A stretch of 64,000 bases of DNA from Methanocella_A sp963792125 (GCA_963792125.1 CAWBVA010000005.1:124001-188000); one strand, 5' to 3'; positions 16,665 to 25,532 are shown, counted from the stretch's first letter. Translations and numbers: made by a program. Notes: generated from the letters alone by a model not told the origin.

Positions 16665-17627
16665 ATGACCAAGGAAGAAGTCCTGCAGGTGCTGCGTGAA
16701 AAGGGCGACTACGTCTCGGGCGAGCAGATAGCCGGGCTGCTGGGCGTCTCCCGGGCCGCCGTCTGGAAGCAGATACAGACGCTGTCCCGAGAGGGCTACG
16801 GGATCGAGTCCCACCCGCATCGCGGCTACAAGCTTGTCACCATTCCCGACAAACTTTATTCTTTCGAGGTCAGGTACGGGCTGCAGACGAAGCTGATCGG
16901 CCGCAGGGTCGTCCACCTGAACACGACCAATTCCACTAACACCGTAGCCCGGCAGCTGGCCGAGGAAGGGGCGGAGGAAGGTACGGTCGTCATCGCGGAG
17001 ATGCAGACGCATGGCAAGGGCCGGCTCGGGCGGAAATGGATCACGAAGCCTGGCGGCGTCTGGATGTCTGTCATCCTGAAGCCAGGCATCGACCCGGCCC
17101 ACGCGGCGAGCATCACGCTGCTTGCGGCGGTCTCGGTGACCAAAGCGCTGCGCGAGGCGGGTGCCGAAGCGGTCATCAAGTGGCCCAACGACGTCCTGGT
17201 CAGCGGCAAGAAGATCTGCGGCATCCTGACGGAGATGAGCGCAGAGACAGATGCGGTCAGCTTCATAGTGCTCGGCATCGGGGTGAACGTGAACAATGAC
17301 TCCCCCCTCGAGACGGCGACCACCCTCAAGGCCGAACTCGGGCATGAGGTGAGCCGGGTGAAATTTGTCCAGGGCCTGCTGGAGTCGCTCGAAGAGGACT
17401 ACCTGACCTTCAAAGAACAGGGCTTTACGCCGATCCTGTGGAGCTGGCGCCGGTACTCCGACACGCTGGGCAGGCCAGTGGAGGTCACTTACCAGGGCGA
17501 AGTCATCCAGGGCATCGCGCAGGACGTCGCTTCAAACGGTGCTCTGATTGTAAAGCTCAAGAACGGGGGTACCAGGACGATCGTCTCGGGCGACTGCATC
17601 CACCTGAAAAAGTTGTCAACCATGTGA
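16665..17627 (+). CDS. birA: Bifunctional biotin-protein ligase and biotin-operon repressor
   Basis: 320 residues. Residues 1-60 are a winged helix (VSGEQIAGLLGVSRAAVWKQ). Residues 75-260 are the biotin ligase domain (NSTNTVARQLAEEG, the GKGRLGRKW biotinyl-AMP loop written here as HGKGRLGRKWITKPGG, KWPNDVLVSGKKICGILTEM). A C-terminal SH3-like domain follows (RPVEVTYQGEVIQGIAQDVA). It makes biotinyl-AMP, attaches biotin to carriers such as pyruvate carboxylase, and can repress biotin genes. The ATG at 16665 is used; upstream frame to 16491 is not conserved-looking. A TATA-like CTATATTTATC near 16629 suggests a very short leader. The bioY transport set follows and carries a candidate operator. 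Confidence 0.93.
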   Translation: MTKEEVLQVLREKGDYVSGEQIAGLLGVSRAAVWKQIQTLSREGYGIESHPHRGYKLVTIPDKLYSFEVRYGLQTKLIGRRVVHLNTTNSTNTVARQLAEEGAEEGTVVIAEMQTHGKGRLGRKWITKPGGVWMSVILKPGIDPAHAASITLLAAVSVTKALREAGAEAVIKWPNDVLVSGKKICGILTEMSAETDAVSFIVLGIGVNVNNDSPLETATTLKAELGHEVSRVKFVQGLLESLEEDYLTFKEQGFTPILWSWRRYSDTLGRPVEVTYQGEVIQGIAQDVASNGALIVKLKNGGTRTIVSGDCIHLKKLSTM

Positions 17628-17674
17628 CCGGACCCGGCTAACGCTACCTCTCGTACCTACCTCTACAGGCAACA

Positions 17675-17683
17675 TTAAATATT
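17675..17683 (+). promoter_or_regulatory. TATA box of the bioY transcript
   Basis: TTAAATATT lies about 35 bases before the bioY ATG. Initiation would fall near 17705-17712, giving an almost leaderless message and placing the operator over the start site. Confidence 0.45.
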
Positions 17684-17714
17684 TGTAAACCACTATTTTT
17701 CATCGGTTGACCAA
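17683..17714 (+). promoter_or_regulatory. Candidate BirA operator
   Basis: TTGTAAACC, a 13-base spacer, then GGTTGACCAA. The left half and the near-complementary right half fit the described BirA signal (TTGTAAACC-N-GGTTTACAA type) known from bacteria and archaea. The site sits between the TATA box and the bioY ATG, just downstream of birA, which has a DNA-binding domain. Binding there would block transcription of the biotin uptake genes when biotin is plentiful. Confidence 0.7.
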
Positions 17715-17715
17715 T

Positions 17716-18252
17716 ATGGAGAGCGACCGGCAAAGCTCATATGTCAGGAAGATGGTCTATGCTTCGCTGTTCGCCGCTTTGACGGCGGCGGGAGCCTGGA
17801 TATCCATACCCATACCGCTGTCGCCACTGCCAGTCACGCTGCAGACACTTTTCACGATGCTGTCGGGCGCTGTGCTTGGCCCGTACTTCGGCGTGCTCTC
17901 CATGATCGTCTACGTGCTGCTGGGCTTAATCGGCATGCCTGTGTTCGCGGCGGGCCAGTCGGGACTCGGCGTGCTCTTCGGGCCCTGGGGCGGCTATCTA
18001 ATCGGGTTCATCTTCGGCGCTGCCGTCACCGGCCTGATAGCAGGCGTGAAGAAGAAGCCGGGACTGGTCTGGCTATGCCTGGCCATGGCCGCCGGGGACA
18101 TCGTCGTGTACGTGTTCGGAGTGACACAACTGGCCCTGGTATCACAGATGGCCCTGGATAAGGCCATCCTTGTCGGCTTTATCCCGTTCGTGCCTGGCGA
18201 CTTGCTTAAACTGGCCGTCGCCACCATGATCGCCAGAAAAATCGAGGTATAG
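17716..18252 (+). CDS. bioY: Biotin transporter substrate-binding component BioY
   Basis: 178-residue integral membrane S-component of an ECF transporter that binds biotin. About six hydrophobic segments are visible, with the family's early motif SIPIPLSPLPVTLQTLFTML and the helix AAGQSGLGVLFGPWGGYLIG. ATG 17716 is chosen over the in-frame TTG at 17707, which lies inside the candidate BirA operator. Two ATPases and EcfT follow within a few bases, making a dedicated biotin uptake system. Confidence 0.95.
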   Translation: MESDRQSSYVRKMVYASLFAALTAAGAWISIPIPLSPLPVTLQTLFTMLSGAVLGPYFGVLSMIVYVLLGLIGMPVFAAGQSGLGVLFGPWGGYLIGFIFGAAVTGLIAGVKKKPGLVWLCLAMAAGDIVVYVFGVTQLALVSQMALDKAILVGFIPFVPGDLLKLAVATMIARKIEV

Positions 18253-18256
18253 ACGC

Positions 18257-19042
18257 ATGATCGAGGTCCGGCATGTCAGCTTATCCTATGGGAATGTCCC
18301 TGCGCTGATAGACGTTTCTCTCAGCATTAAAGCAGGAGAGTATGTCGCTGTCATGGGGCCGGGCGCCTCTGGCAAGTCCACGCTGGCAAAAGTAATGGAC
18401 GGCATCTATCTTCCGGATTCCGGCGACTGCCTCGTGGACAGGGTGAGCACGCGCGACGACCGGATGAGAGCAAGGCGACTTGTGGGGCTGGTGCTGCAGG
18501 AACCGGACGACCAGGCCGTCGCCCGCCGGGTCGAGGATGATCTGGCCTTCGGCCCTCGCAATATCGGAGCCGGCGATATCGGAGAGAGAGTCGAGGAAGC
18601 GTTGCTGCAGACAGGCATCGGGCACCTCAGGGAGAGAGATATCAGCAGCCTCTCCGGCGGACAGAAACAGCTGGTAGCCATCGCCGGCGTCCTGGCCATG
18701 CGCCCGACGTACCTGGTCATGGACGAGCCCACGTCGCTGCTGGACAGCGATGGCAAACGGATAGTCATGGACGCCGTCGGGACGCAAAAGAGCGAGGGCA
18801 GGGGCATCGTGGTCATAACACAGGACCCCTCAGTCGCCATGCATGCCGATCGGGTAGTTATTATGTCCAATGGCAGCATTGTCGCGCAGGGGCCTCCGGC
18901 TGAGGTCTTTTCTCAGGAAACCGGCAGCCTGATCGGAATGCCGGAGATGGTCCGACTGTCCGCGAGGCTGCGGGAGAAAGGCGTTACCATAAAGCGCCCC
19001 TGGCTGACTGTGGATGATGCGGCGGAGGAGCTATGTCGTTAA
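18257..19042 (+). CDS. ECF transporter ATPase (first)
   Basis: 261-residue ABC ATPase. Walker A is GPGASGKSTLAK, the Q-loop region VLQEPDDQAVARRVEDD, signature LSGGQKQLVAIAG, Walker B YLVMDEPTSLLD, and a switch-region change to TQDPS where a His would be usual. It powers the biotin ECF transporter as a heterodimer with the next gene, which overlaps by ten bases. The missing switch His suggests this subunit's site may be the weaker one. Confidence 0.9.
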   Translation: MIEVRHVSLSYGNVPALIDVSLSIKAGEYVAVMGPGASGKSTLAKVMDGIYLPDSGDCLVDRVSTRDDRMRARRLVGLVLQEPDDQAVARRVEDDLAFGPRNIGAGDIGERVEEALLQTGIGHLRERDISSLSGGQKQLVAIAGVLAMRPTYLVMDEPTSLLDSDGKRIVMDAVGTQKSEGRGIVVITQDPSVAMHADRVVIMSNGSIVAQGPPAEVFSQETGSLIGMPEMVRLSARLREKGVTIKRPWLTVDDAAEELCR

Positions 19043-19824
19043 AAGCTGAAAATGTCAGCTACTACTACGCCGGGACCCGCACGCCGGCCATAAGCTCCGT
19101 TGATCTCAAAATCAGGAGAGGTGAGCTTGCCGTCGTTTGCGGGAGAAACGGCTCGGGAAAATCGACACTGCTACGGTGTCTTGCAGGACTGGCAAAGCCT
19201 TCGCAGGGCCATGTCACCGTCGACGGCCAGGCAGCAGATCGATCGCGACGCAGGATAGGCTTTACCATCCAGTTCCCCGAGCGGGCGCTGTTCGAGAGGA
19301 CTGTTTATGACGAGGTGGCGTTCGGGCCGCGGAACATGGGCATTCCCGACGATGAGGTCAGGCGGCTGACAGAGCGCGCCATTGACTCTGTTGGCATTAA
19401 CAGTGACCTGTTCACGGTTCAGCCACGCAGCTTGAGCTATGGCCGGAAGAGGCTGGTCGCGATCGCTTGTGCGATTGCCCACGGCCCGGGATACCTGTTC
19501 CTCGATGAGCCTGCCGCCGGCCTGGACTACCAGGGCAGGATGAGAATTGCCAGTCTTGTACGGAGCCTCAATGCTTCGGGGATGACCGTCATCGTGGCAT
19601 CCCACGATCCATTCGAACTGCTGAATAACTGTGGCAGACTAATCGTGATTGACCAGGGACAGATTATCGCCAACGGCCCGCCATCGGTCGAAAGCCTGGA
19701 ACTGGCAGGCATAAGCTCTGACACGATCGAGCTGGCCCGACGCCTGAAGGGATGTGGCATTAATGTCCGAGAAGCGTTCTCTCCTGAAGCGCTGGCGGAC
19801 AGCATAGCGGAGGTCACTAAATGA
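19033..19824 (+). CDS. ECF transporter ATPase (second)
   Basis: 263-residue ABC ATPase. Walker A is CGRNGSGKSTLLR, the Q-loop FTIQFPERALFERTVYDEV, signature LSYGRKRLVAIAC (Tyr for the usual first Gly), Walker B YLFLDEPAAGLD and switch His in VASHDPFEL. Partner of the preceding ATPase. It overlaps the previous gene by ten bases and the next by four, so the three are translationally coupled. Confidence 0.9.
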   Translation: MSLKAENVSYYYAGTRTPAISSVDLKIRRGELAVVCGRNGSGKSTLLRCLAGLAKPSQGHVTVDGQAADRSRRRIGFTIQFPERALFERTVYDEVAFGPRNMGIPDDEVRRLTERAIDSVGINSDLFTVQPRSLSYGRKRLVAIACAIAHGPGYLFLDEPAAGLDYQGRMRIASLVRSLNASGMTVIVASHDPFELLNNCGRLIVIDQGQIIANGPPSVESLELAGISSDTIELARRLKGCGINVREAFSPEALADSIAEVTK

Positions 19825-20414
19825 GGTCTCCGGCGATAGCGAAACTGGCCTGGCTGGCACTGTTCAGCATAGCCGTGCTGATGGCTCAGGGCTATATGCT
19901 GGCAGCACTTGCGGCCGTCCTGATCATAGCGGCTCTGTTGCTGGGAGCAAATGCAGGAAGGCTGTTGCGGATGCTGCTTCCTGCACTGCCGTTCATCATT
20001 GTCATCTCTGCCTTTCAATGGCTCTTTGCGGGACCGTCCATGGCCGGGTTGACACTGGCCAGAATAACACTGCTCTACGTTGCCGGCTCCATTGTCACGG
20101 CCACCACGACGGAGACGGAGTTCATCACGACAATTGAATGGCTGCTAAAGCCTGTCAGCAGTTTGACACGCACGAACATCGGCCGGGATATCGCGACGAT
20201 GATGATGCTGGCGATCGCGTTCCTGCCCATTATCAAAGAAGAGCACGACGCCATCCGGCTGGCACAGGAAGCCCGGGGCGTGAGCTATGCCGGGTTCAGA
20301 GGGCTGATCAAAGGCGAGATGGCGGTCATCGTCCCGTTGATCTACGGGCTTTCGGCAAGGGCGGACCGGGTGGCAACAGCGATGGAAGCGCGCTGCTACG
20401 GGTATAAAAAATGA
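19821..20414 (+). CDS. ECF transporter transmembrane component EcfT
   Basis: 197-residue membrane protein with several hydrophobic helices (LFSIAVLMAQGYMLAALAAV, IAALLLGANAG). It has the two cytoplasmic Ala-Arg coupling motifs of the family: AQEARGVSY near 155 and AMEARCYG near the C-terminus, which contact the two ATPases. It joins BioY to the ATPases. Last gene of the biotin uptake set. Confidence 0.9.
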   Translation: MRSPAIAKLAWLALFSIAVLMAQGYMLAALAAVLIIAALLLGANAGRLLRMLLPALPFIIVISAFQWLFAGPSMAGLTLARITLLYVAGSIVTATTTETEFITTIEWLLKPVSSLTRTNIGRDIATMMMLAIAFLPIIKEEHDAIRLAQEARGVSYAGFRGLIKGEMAVIVPLIYGLSARADRVATAMEARCYGYKK

Positions 20415-20873
20415 AGGCGGGCATGGTATCCCGGGCCTTGCGGCCGCTCGCGCGCGCACCCGCATAGTAACAGGCCGGTTAGCAGATTATCGCTCTACCC
20501 GGCCTGTGCGTGTTCAGCGTATGCCGATTTTACGACAATTTCAAGGTCGGTCAGGCACTGCCATCTGCCGTCGGGTTACCGGTACGCTGCTTTCATGGCT
20601 GTCACCGCCCTGCTGCCTGTGCCATAATATATAAAATATATTAATATATGAATTCGGGACCTGAAAACTGTTTTCGCAATCAGTTTTTATTTTATAAACA
20701 CAGAGTAATAATTACTTGTTTTTAACTGCCGATTCCCTGATTATAGATTATCGGCTGCTGACCATTTATGATCAATATCTGAAACTTAAACTTCATTAAT
20801 TGATAAAATCTTATCATATTTTGACAAACCATTTATACATTGAGGCTAAAGTTGTTATGGGTATTGGTAGGAT
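20415..20873. other. Intergenic stretch, no gene seen
   Basis: About 460 bases between ecfT and the HTH-nucleotidyltransferase gene. The first part carries an alternating CG-rich motif (CCGCTCGCGCGCGCACCC, from 20444). The rest becomes markedly AT-rich from about 20625 and holds a TATA-like ATTTATACATT near 20831, about 40 bases before the next ATG. No open frame with coding character was found. Confidence 0.6.
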
Positions 20874-21491
20874 ATGACTAATAACACAGCCGATAATGGT
20901 GATAATAGTAATAGTAAAAATATAAAACCGAAGAATAAAAAGGACCGGCTAATTGATACCATTTGCTCGACCAAGTGCTTTGAGCTGCTTAATATATTTC
21001 TGTTCAAATCAAACGAGGGCATGTACCAGAGTGAAATCGTTAAAAAATCCGGTTTATCGCCGAACACGGCAATACCTTTACTGAGAGAACTGGCCGGTCA
21101 GGGCATTTTACAGGAAGAAGTCATAGCAGGTACGATTTTTTATCATATAGAAGAAGACAATCCGATCGTCAGGCATTTGAGAATATTGACCAATGTGACC
21201 AATGTCTATGAGATATCAAAAGGGATTGTAAAGGACGCGGAAATATACATGTTCGGCACTGCCGCCAGAGGCGAAGATACTGATGACAGCCGCATTGATC
21301 TTCTGATACTGGCCAATAGCAGCAGTGACGAGCTGGACGAGCTAAGAAACCGGCTGAAGCACGAAATATCGAAAAGAATGAACAGGGATGTCAACCCGAT
21401 TGCCTATACGCCCGCCCAGTATTCCGCATTGTTTTATGAGAAAAAGCTGATTTTCGAGTCGATAGAGGATAGCAAAATAAAAGTCCTATGA
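20874..21491 (+). CDS. HTH-fused nucleotidyltransferase-like protein
   Basis: 205 residues. The N-terminus is Asn/Lys-rich (about 25 residues), followed by a winged helix (MYQSEIVKKSGLSPNTAIPL) and then a minimal nucleotidyltransferase fold (YMFGTAARGEDTDDSRIDLL). The canonical motif is GSxxxG...SDIDL; here the first catalytic Asp is Arg (SRIDL), so catalysis may be lost. The gene and its upstream region are clearly more AT-rich than neighbours, which suggests recent transfer. Such proteins are common in Methanosarcina-type genomes, with unknown roles. It ends overlapping the convergent DUF72 gene by six bases. Confidence 0.75.
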   Translation: MTNNTADNGDNSNSKNIKPKNKKDRLIDTICSTKCFELLNIFLFKSNEGMYQSEIVKKSGLSPNTAIPLLRELAGQGILQEEVIAGTIFYHIEEDNPIVRHLRILTNVTNVYEISKGIVKDAEIYMFGTAARGEDTDDSRIDLLILANSSSDELDELRNRLKHEISKRMNRDVNPIAYTPAQYSALFYEKKLIFESIEDSKIKVL

Positions 21492-22226
21492 TTTAAGGAG
21501 CATCTCTTTGAAGCGGACCGCATCCTCGCCCATGGAGATGTTGTTGAACATCACGTACACTTCCCGGGCCGTTTTTTCGTAAGTCTTTACAATGCCTGTC
21601 AGCTTCCGCAGGTCAGCGTCGGTATACTTGTACCTGTAATTAACTTCCCCGGGGCCGATGCCGTGGAGCCGGAAATAGATAATGTCAGTGCTGACCGCCG
21701 GCTTGTGCCTGAACGGGTCCACGATATGTATCAGGTTCAGGTCCTCGCAGAGCTTTTTCACCACGTCCTCTGCCCACGGGCCCCTGGTTTCCCACCCTGT
21801 GGCGCAGGGCCTTTTCACGCTGGAGAAGAAGGCCTTGACATCTTTCAGGTGCTCCCGGGTGCTGTCGAATTTGGGCGGCGTCTGGACGACGAGGACTTTA
21901 GACTGCAGTATCTTCACGATCTCGGCTGTCTCCTTCCATGCCCTGAAATTCTCCTCCGTCGGCTGGAGCAGCCCGATATTCTCAGGCTTTCCTTCGGGAA
22001 GCTTTCCCTGCTTCCACGTGGGGCTCGTGGAAGGATGGGTGATCGCCTGCCAGGCCTTCATGTTCATCTCGAAGCCGGGCGGCGCGTCCTCACGCCAGCG
22101 CCGGGCCAGGTCGGGCTTCGGCAATATGTAAAATGAATCCTGCAGCTCGACCACGTTAAAAGTCGAGTAGTAGGCCTCTTTCCCGCCCTTCACGCCCCAG
22201 CCGCAGGTGCCGACCTTAACGTCCAT
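21486..22226 (-). CDS. DUF72 family protein
   Basis: 246 residues, a TIM-barrel-like protein of the DUF72 (YecE) family. Characteristic parts are VKVGTCGWG at the start, the FNVVELQDSFY strand, FEMNMKAWQAITHP, LVVQTPPKF and the late YFRLHGIGPG and YVMFNNISMG. Function is not established for the family. The ATG at 22226 starts the conserved first strand. It converges on the nucleotidyltransferase gene. Confidence 0.88.
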   Translation of the reverse strand: MDVKVGTCGWGVKGGKEAYYSTFNVVELQDSFYILPKPDLARRWREDAPPGFEMNMKAWQAITHPSTSPTWKQGKLPEGKPENIGLLQPTEENFRAWKETAEIVKILQSKVLVVQTPPKFDSTREHLKDVKAFFSSVKRPCATGWETRGPWAEDVVKKLCEDLNLIHIVDPFRHKPAVSTDIIYFRLHGIGPGEVNYRYKYTDADLRKLTGIVKTYEKTAREVYVMFNNISMGEDAVRFKEMLLKS

Positions 22227-22277
22227 GATCTATCATTGGTGATGCCCGGAAATATGGTTTTCCTTCTCCGGAAGGTG

Positions 22278-22358
22278 CTATAACGGTAATTTTCCGGAGA
22301 GGATCGTGACAAACCCGAGGCCGAAAACGATGATTAAAACGATCAGGGTCAGGATCAT
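22278..22358 (-). CDS. Possible single-helix membrane micropeptide
   Basis: 26 residues from an ATG at 22358: MILTLIVLIIVFGLGFVTIL then SGKLPL. The open frame before it encodes a basic stretch (ARKRLKK) that fits a positive-inside membrane flank, so the true start may be further upstream with a non-ATG codon. No ribosome site is seen. The rest of the 22227-22587 gap holds only an alternating CG motif at 22521-22543. Confidence 0.28.
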   Translation of the reverse strand: MILTLIVLIIVFGLGFVTILSGKLPL

Positions 22359-22587
22359 TTTCTTCAGCCGCTTCCTTGCCTCGCCTGCTCTATCGCTAAT
22401 AGTCTATCGCCGTTTAAATGGTCGGCGAACGCAGGCTTAAAGCTTCTGTCATAAAAAAATGATTCTCCGCTTAACAAGCGGTCTGCCAGGAGTCATCGTA
22501 TGATCTGTGTCCGGGCCTGGCCAGCGCTCGCGCGCGTGCGCGATAACTGCCAGTGCACAGACTTTCCTGTAACCGGTTTCGTCTCGT

Positions 22588-23235
22588 TCAATCGCGCAGC
22601 AATACCCGGGCGTCAACCGCGACTGCCCCTTTAGTATAGGCGATCACCGGGTTGGCGTCCAGCTCCAGGACGTCGTCACGGGTCATCATCAGACGAGAAA
22701 CGTTTACCAGTATGTCCGCGAGCGCATCGAGGTCGGCGCCCTGTTTGCCCCGGAACCCTTTCAGGATCGTGTAGCCCTTGATCTCCCGGATCATCTTGAG
22801 AGCAATCGTGTGATTGACGGGCGCCACGCGGAGCGAGACATCCTTGAAAACTTCTACGAACACTCCCCCGAGGCCGAACAGCACGGTGGGCCCGAACTGG
22901 GGGTCGCGCTTGCCGCCGATGATCACCTCGGCAATGCCGTCCGGCGCCATGGGCTCGACTACAGCCATGGCCTCCGGGTCAATCTTCCGGGCGACGGCGA
23001 GGATTCGATCACATGCCCCGCGGGCGCAGTCGGCCGAACGGATGTCCAGTGCGACCAGGCCAAGGTCGCTTTTGTGCGTGATCTTTCCGGAAAGCACCTT
23101 TACGACCACCGGGAACCCGAGCTTCGCCGCGGCATCGGCCGCCTCGGCGGGGGTTTTCACCCCGACGCCGTCGTTGACGCGGATGCCATAAGCGTGCAAG
23201 AGCTTCTTGGCATCCATCTCGTTCAGCATGGTCAT
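22588..23235 (-). CDS. Acyl-CoA synthetase (ADP-forming), beta subunit
   Basis: 215 residues, the ATP-grasp subunit that transfers phosphate between the phospho-His of the alpha subunit and ADP. Motifs: LHAYGIRVNDG, FPVVVKVLSGKITHKSDLGL, EPMAPDGIAEVIIGGKRDPQ, FGPTVLFGLGGVFVEVFKDV and the metal-binding LELDANPV. The ATG at 23235 overlaps the alpha-subunit stop (ATGA). The pair converts acyl-CoA plus ADP and phosphate into acid plus ATP, giving energy from acetyl- or arylacetyl-CoA, or runs in reverse to activate acids. Confidence 0.92.
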   Translation of the reverse strand: MTMLNEMDAKKLLHAYGIRVNDGVGVKTPAEAADAAAKLGFPVVVKVLSGKITHKSDLGLVALDIRSADCARGACDRILAVARKIDPEAMAVVEPMAPDGIAEVIIGGKRDPQFGPTVLFGLGGVFVEVFKDVSLRVAPVNHTIALKMIREIKGYTILKGFRGKQGADLDALADILVNVSRLMMTRDDVLELDANPVIAYTKGAVAVDARVLLRD

Positions 23236-24611
23236 GGCTTCGCCTCCCTGCCCAGGAATATATTGTACTCGATGAGCCCCCGCAGCGCCTCGGCTGCGCG
23301 TTCGGGCACGGGGTAGAACGGCACCCGGTTCTTCCGGAAGGCACGGGCCACGTCCGCTATGTCCTCGCCGCCCATCCACACGGCGACCACCGGCTTGGGG
23401 AACTTCTCTTTGACCACGTCGATGACCGCCTGCGCAGGCTCCATGGCGTCGGTCATTCCGCCGTGAGCGTATATGGCCATGACACAGTCGATCTCGTCGT
23501 CGTCGATCAGCGCTTTCATGGCCTCGTAGTAGATGTTGTAGTCCGACTTGGCCACGGTGTCCACCGGGTTCTTCACCGATGCGAAAGCGGGCAACAGCCG
23601 GGCGATGCCGGCCTTCGTATACTTGTTCAACGGCGGCACAGTCATGCCCCGCCGCTCGCAGGCGTCGCTGGCCATAATAGCCATGCCGCCCCCGTTGGAC
23701 AGGATAGCCACCCGGTTGCCCAGGGCACGCGGCTGCGTCGCCAGCGCCATAGCGGCGTCGAACATCTCCTCGACGCCCTCCACCCGTGTGACGCCGCACT
23801 GCCGGAATGCGGCACTGTACAACGCATCGGAGCCTGCCAGGCTGCCTGTGTGAGAAGCGGCCGCCCGGGCACCGGCCTCGCTGACCCCGGCCTTGACGGC
23901 CAGCATCGGCTTGCGGACCTGGTCCGCCGCCTCCATGAACCGTCGCCCGTCCTTGAGGCCTTCGATGTACATGACGATGGTCCAGGTATCCCGGTCCTCG
24001 TTGAAATACTCCAGCAGGTCGGCTTCCGAAATGTCCGCCTTGTTACCGGTGCTGACGATACAGTTCATGCCCATGCGAGAGCCCAGCGCCCAGTCCGCTA
24101 TGGCGAGGCCCAGCGCGCCGCTCTGGCTGATGAACGATATCTCGCCCTTCGGCGGCATCCGGGGCACGATGCTGGCGTTCAGGCCTATGCTGCGGTTGAC
24201 GAAGCCCATCGTGTTAGGCCCGAGCATGCGCATCCCGTAAGAAGACACTTTCTCCTTTAGCTGCTGCTCCAGTGCTGCGCCCTCCGGCCCGACCTCGCTG
24301 AAGCCTGCGGTGATCACCACCACGGCCTTCACCTTTTTCGCTCCGCAGTCATCAATCACGCCGGGCACTACCGGCGCGGGTACGATGATCACTGCAAGGT
24401 CCGTCGGACCGGGTATGTCGCGGACACTGGCATAGCTTTTCAGTCCCTGTACCTCTGCCTCTCCGGGATTGACAGGGTATACACTGCCTTTGTAGCTGTT
24501 GCCGAGAATATTGTGCAATACTTTATAGCCCCACTTCGACTCGACGTTCGAGGCTCCGACGACGGCGATGCTATGGGGCTTCAGCAGGGGTTCGAGCGGG
24601 CTGGCAGTCAT
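23232..24611 (-). CDS. Acyl-CoA synthetase (ADP-forming), alpha subunit
   Basis: 459 residues. CoA-binding Rossmann domain first (HSIAVVGASNVESKWGYKVL), then two succinyl-CoA-ligase-like domains. ISQSGALGLAIADWALGSRM binds CoA, and ARAAASHTGSLAGSDALY holds the His phosphorylated during catalysis. LGPNTMGFVNRSIGLNA is also typical. The length fits stand-alone alpha subunits of archaeal enzymes. It is the first gene of a two-gene set with the beta subunit. Preferred acid cannot be read from sequence. Confidence 0.93.
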   Translation of the reverse strand: MTASPLEPLLKPHSIAVVGASNVESKWGYKVLHNILGNSYKGSVYPVNPGEAEVQGLKSYASVRDIPGPTDLAVIIVPAPVVPGVIDDCGAKKVKAVVVITAGFSEVGPEGAALEQQLKEKVSSYGMRMLGPNTMGFVNRSIGLNASIVPRMPPKGEISFISQSGALGLAIADWALGSRMGMNCIVSTGNKADISEADLLEYFNEDRDTWTIVMYIEGLKDGRRFMEAADQVRKPMLAVKAGVSEAGARAAASHTGSLAGSDALYSAAFRQCGVTRVEGVEEMFDAAMALATQPRALGNRVAILSNGGGMAIMASDACERRGMTVPPLNKYTKAGIARLLPAFASVKNPVDTVAKSDYNIYYEAMKALIDDDEIDCVMAIYAHGGMTDAMEPAQAVIDVVKEKFPKPVVAVWMGGEDIADVARAFRKNRVPFYPVPERAAEALRGLIEYNIFLGREAKP

Positions 24612-24656
24612 ACTATAAAAGGTATATCGTGCATATTATATAAATTGTCGATCGGG

Positions 24657-25532
24657 TTACTTTGCAATGACATTGAGCAACTGCGTCATAGTTACAGGGC
24701 GCTGCGTCGGCACTATGCCCTTGCGATCGCAATACTTCAGGTAGATGTCCACGACCTCCGGCGGCGTCAGCCCGGCACCGATCAATGTGCTCCGGTCGTA
24801 GAAGATATCGCCAGGCGGCCCTTCTGCAATGATGCTGCCTCCCCGGACGATACAGACCCTGTCTGCCAGCCGGCCTGCCATGTTGGCATCGTGTGTCGCT
24901 ATTACCAGACTGATGCCATGTTTGTTCCGCAGCTGGAGGATGAGCTCCTCGATGCGCAGACGGTGGAAGTCATCCAGGTCGGAGGTCGGCTCGTCCAGAC
25001 AGATCACTTCGGGTTTCATGACCAGCACGCCTGCGATGGCAACAAGCCTTTTCTCGCCCCCGGAAAGGTAGTTCGGTATCTTGCCGGCCAGCTTCGATGC
25101 GCCGACCTGGTCGAGCGTGTCCAGTGCGGCTGCTCTCGCCTGCTCTTTGCTCATGCCAAGGTTAATGGGCCCGAACATCACGTCGTCCAGCACGGTGGGC
25201 GCAAAAAGCTGGTCCTCAGGACGCTGGAAGACCAGACCGACGTGCTTCCAGATGGTGTGCTTGATCTCGCTGCAGGGCTTGCCAAGCACGTATACGGACC
25301 CGGCCGAGGGCAACATCAGCCCGTTCAGGTGCTCCAGAAGAGTGGACTTCCCCGAGCCATTGGCTCCGCACAGCGCCACGATCTCCGCGGCGACGTTGAA
25401 GCACATGTCGTGGATGCCCAGCGTACCGTCCGGGTACACGTGGCTGGCGCAGTCCACGTGGATGATGCAGTCTTTCTCCCGGCAGACCCGCGGACACTTG
25501 CCGCTCGGTCCTGCCTGCTCCGTTACGGCCAT
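24657..25532 (-). CDS. ECF/CbiO-type ABC ATPase with Cys-bearing N-terminal extension
   Basis: 291 residues. Walker A is CGANGSGKSTLLEHLNGLM, the Q-loop VFQRPEDQLFAPTVLDDVMF, signature LSGGEKRLVAIAGVLV, Walker B ICLDEPTSDLDD and switch His in IATHDANMA. These mark the cobalt/nickel-type ECF ATPases. It lacks CbiM/Q or EcfT neighbours here. An unusual N-terminal extension of about 25 residues has closely set cysteines (CPRVCREKDCIIHVDC), perhaps a metal site. Its membrane partners must be encoded elsewhere. Confidence 0.85.
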   Translation of the reverse strand: MAVTEQAGPSGKCPRVCREKDCIIHVDCASHVYPDGTLGIHDMCFNVAAEIVALCGANGSGKSTLLEHLNGLMLPSAGSVYVLGKPCSEIKHTIWKHVGLVFQRPEDQLFAPTVLDDVMFGPINLGMSKEQARAAALDTLDQVGASKLAGKIPNYLSGGEKRLVAIAGVLVMKPEVICLDEPTSDLDDFHRLRIEELILQLRNKHGISLVIATHDANMAGRLADRVCIVRGGSIIAEGPPGDIFYDRSTLIGAGLTPPEVVDIYLKYCDRKGIVPTQRPVTMTQLLNVIAK

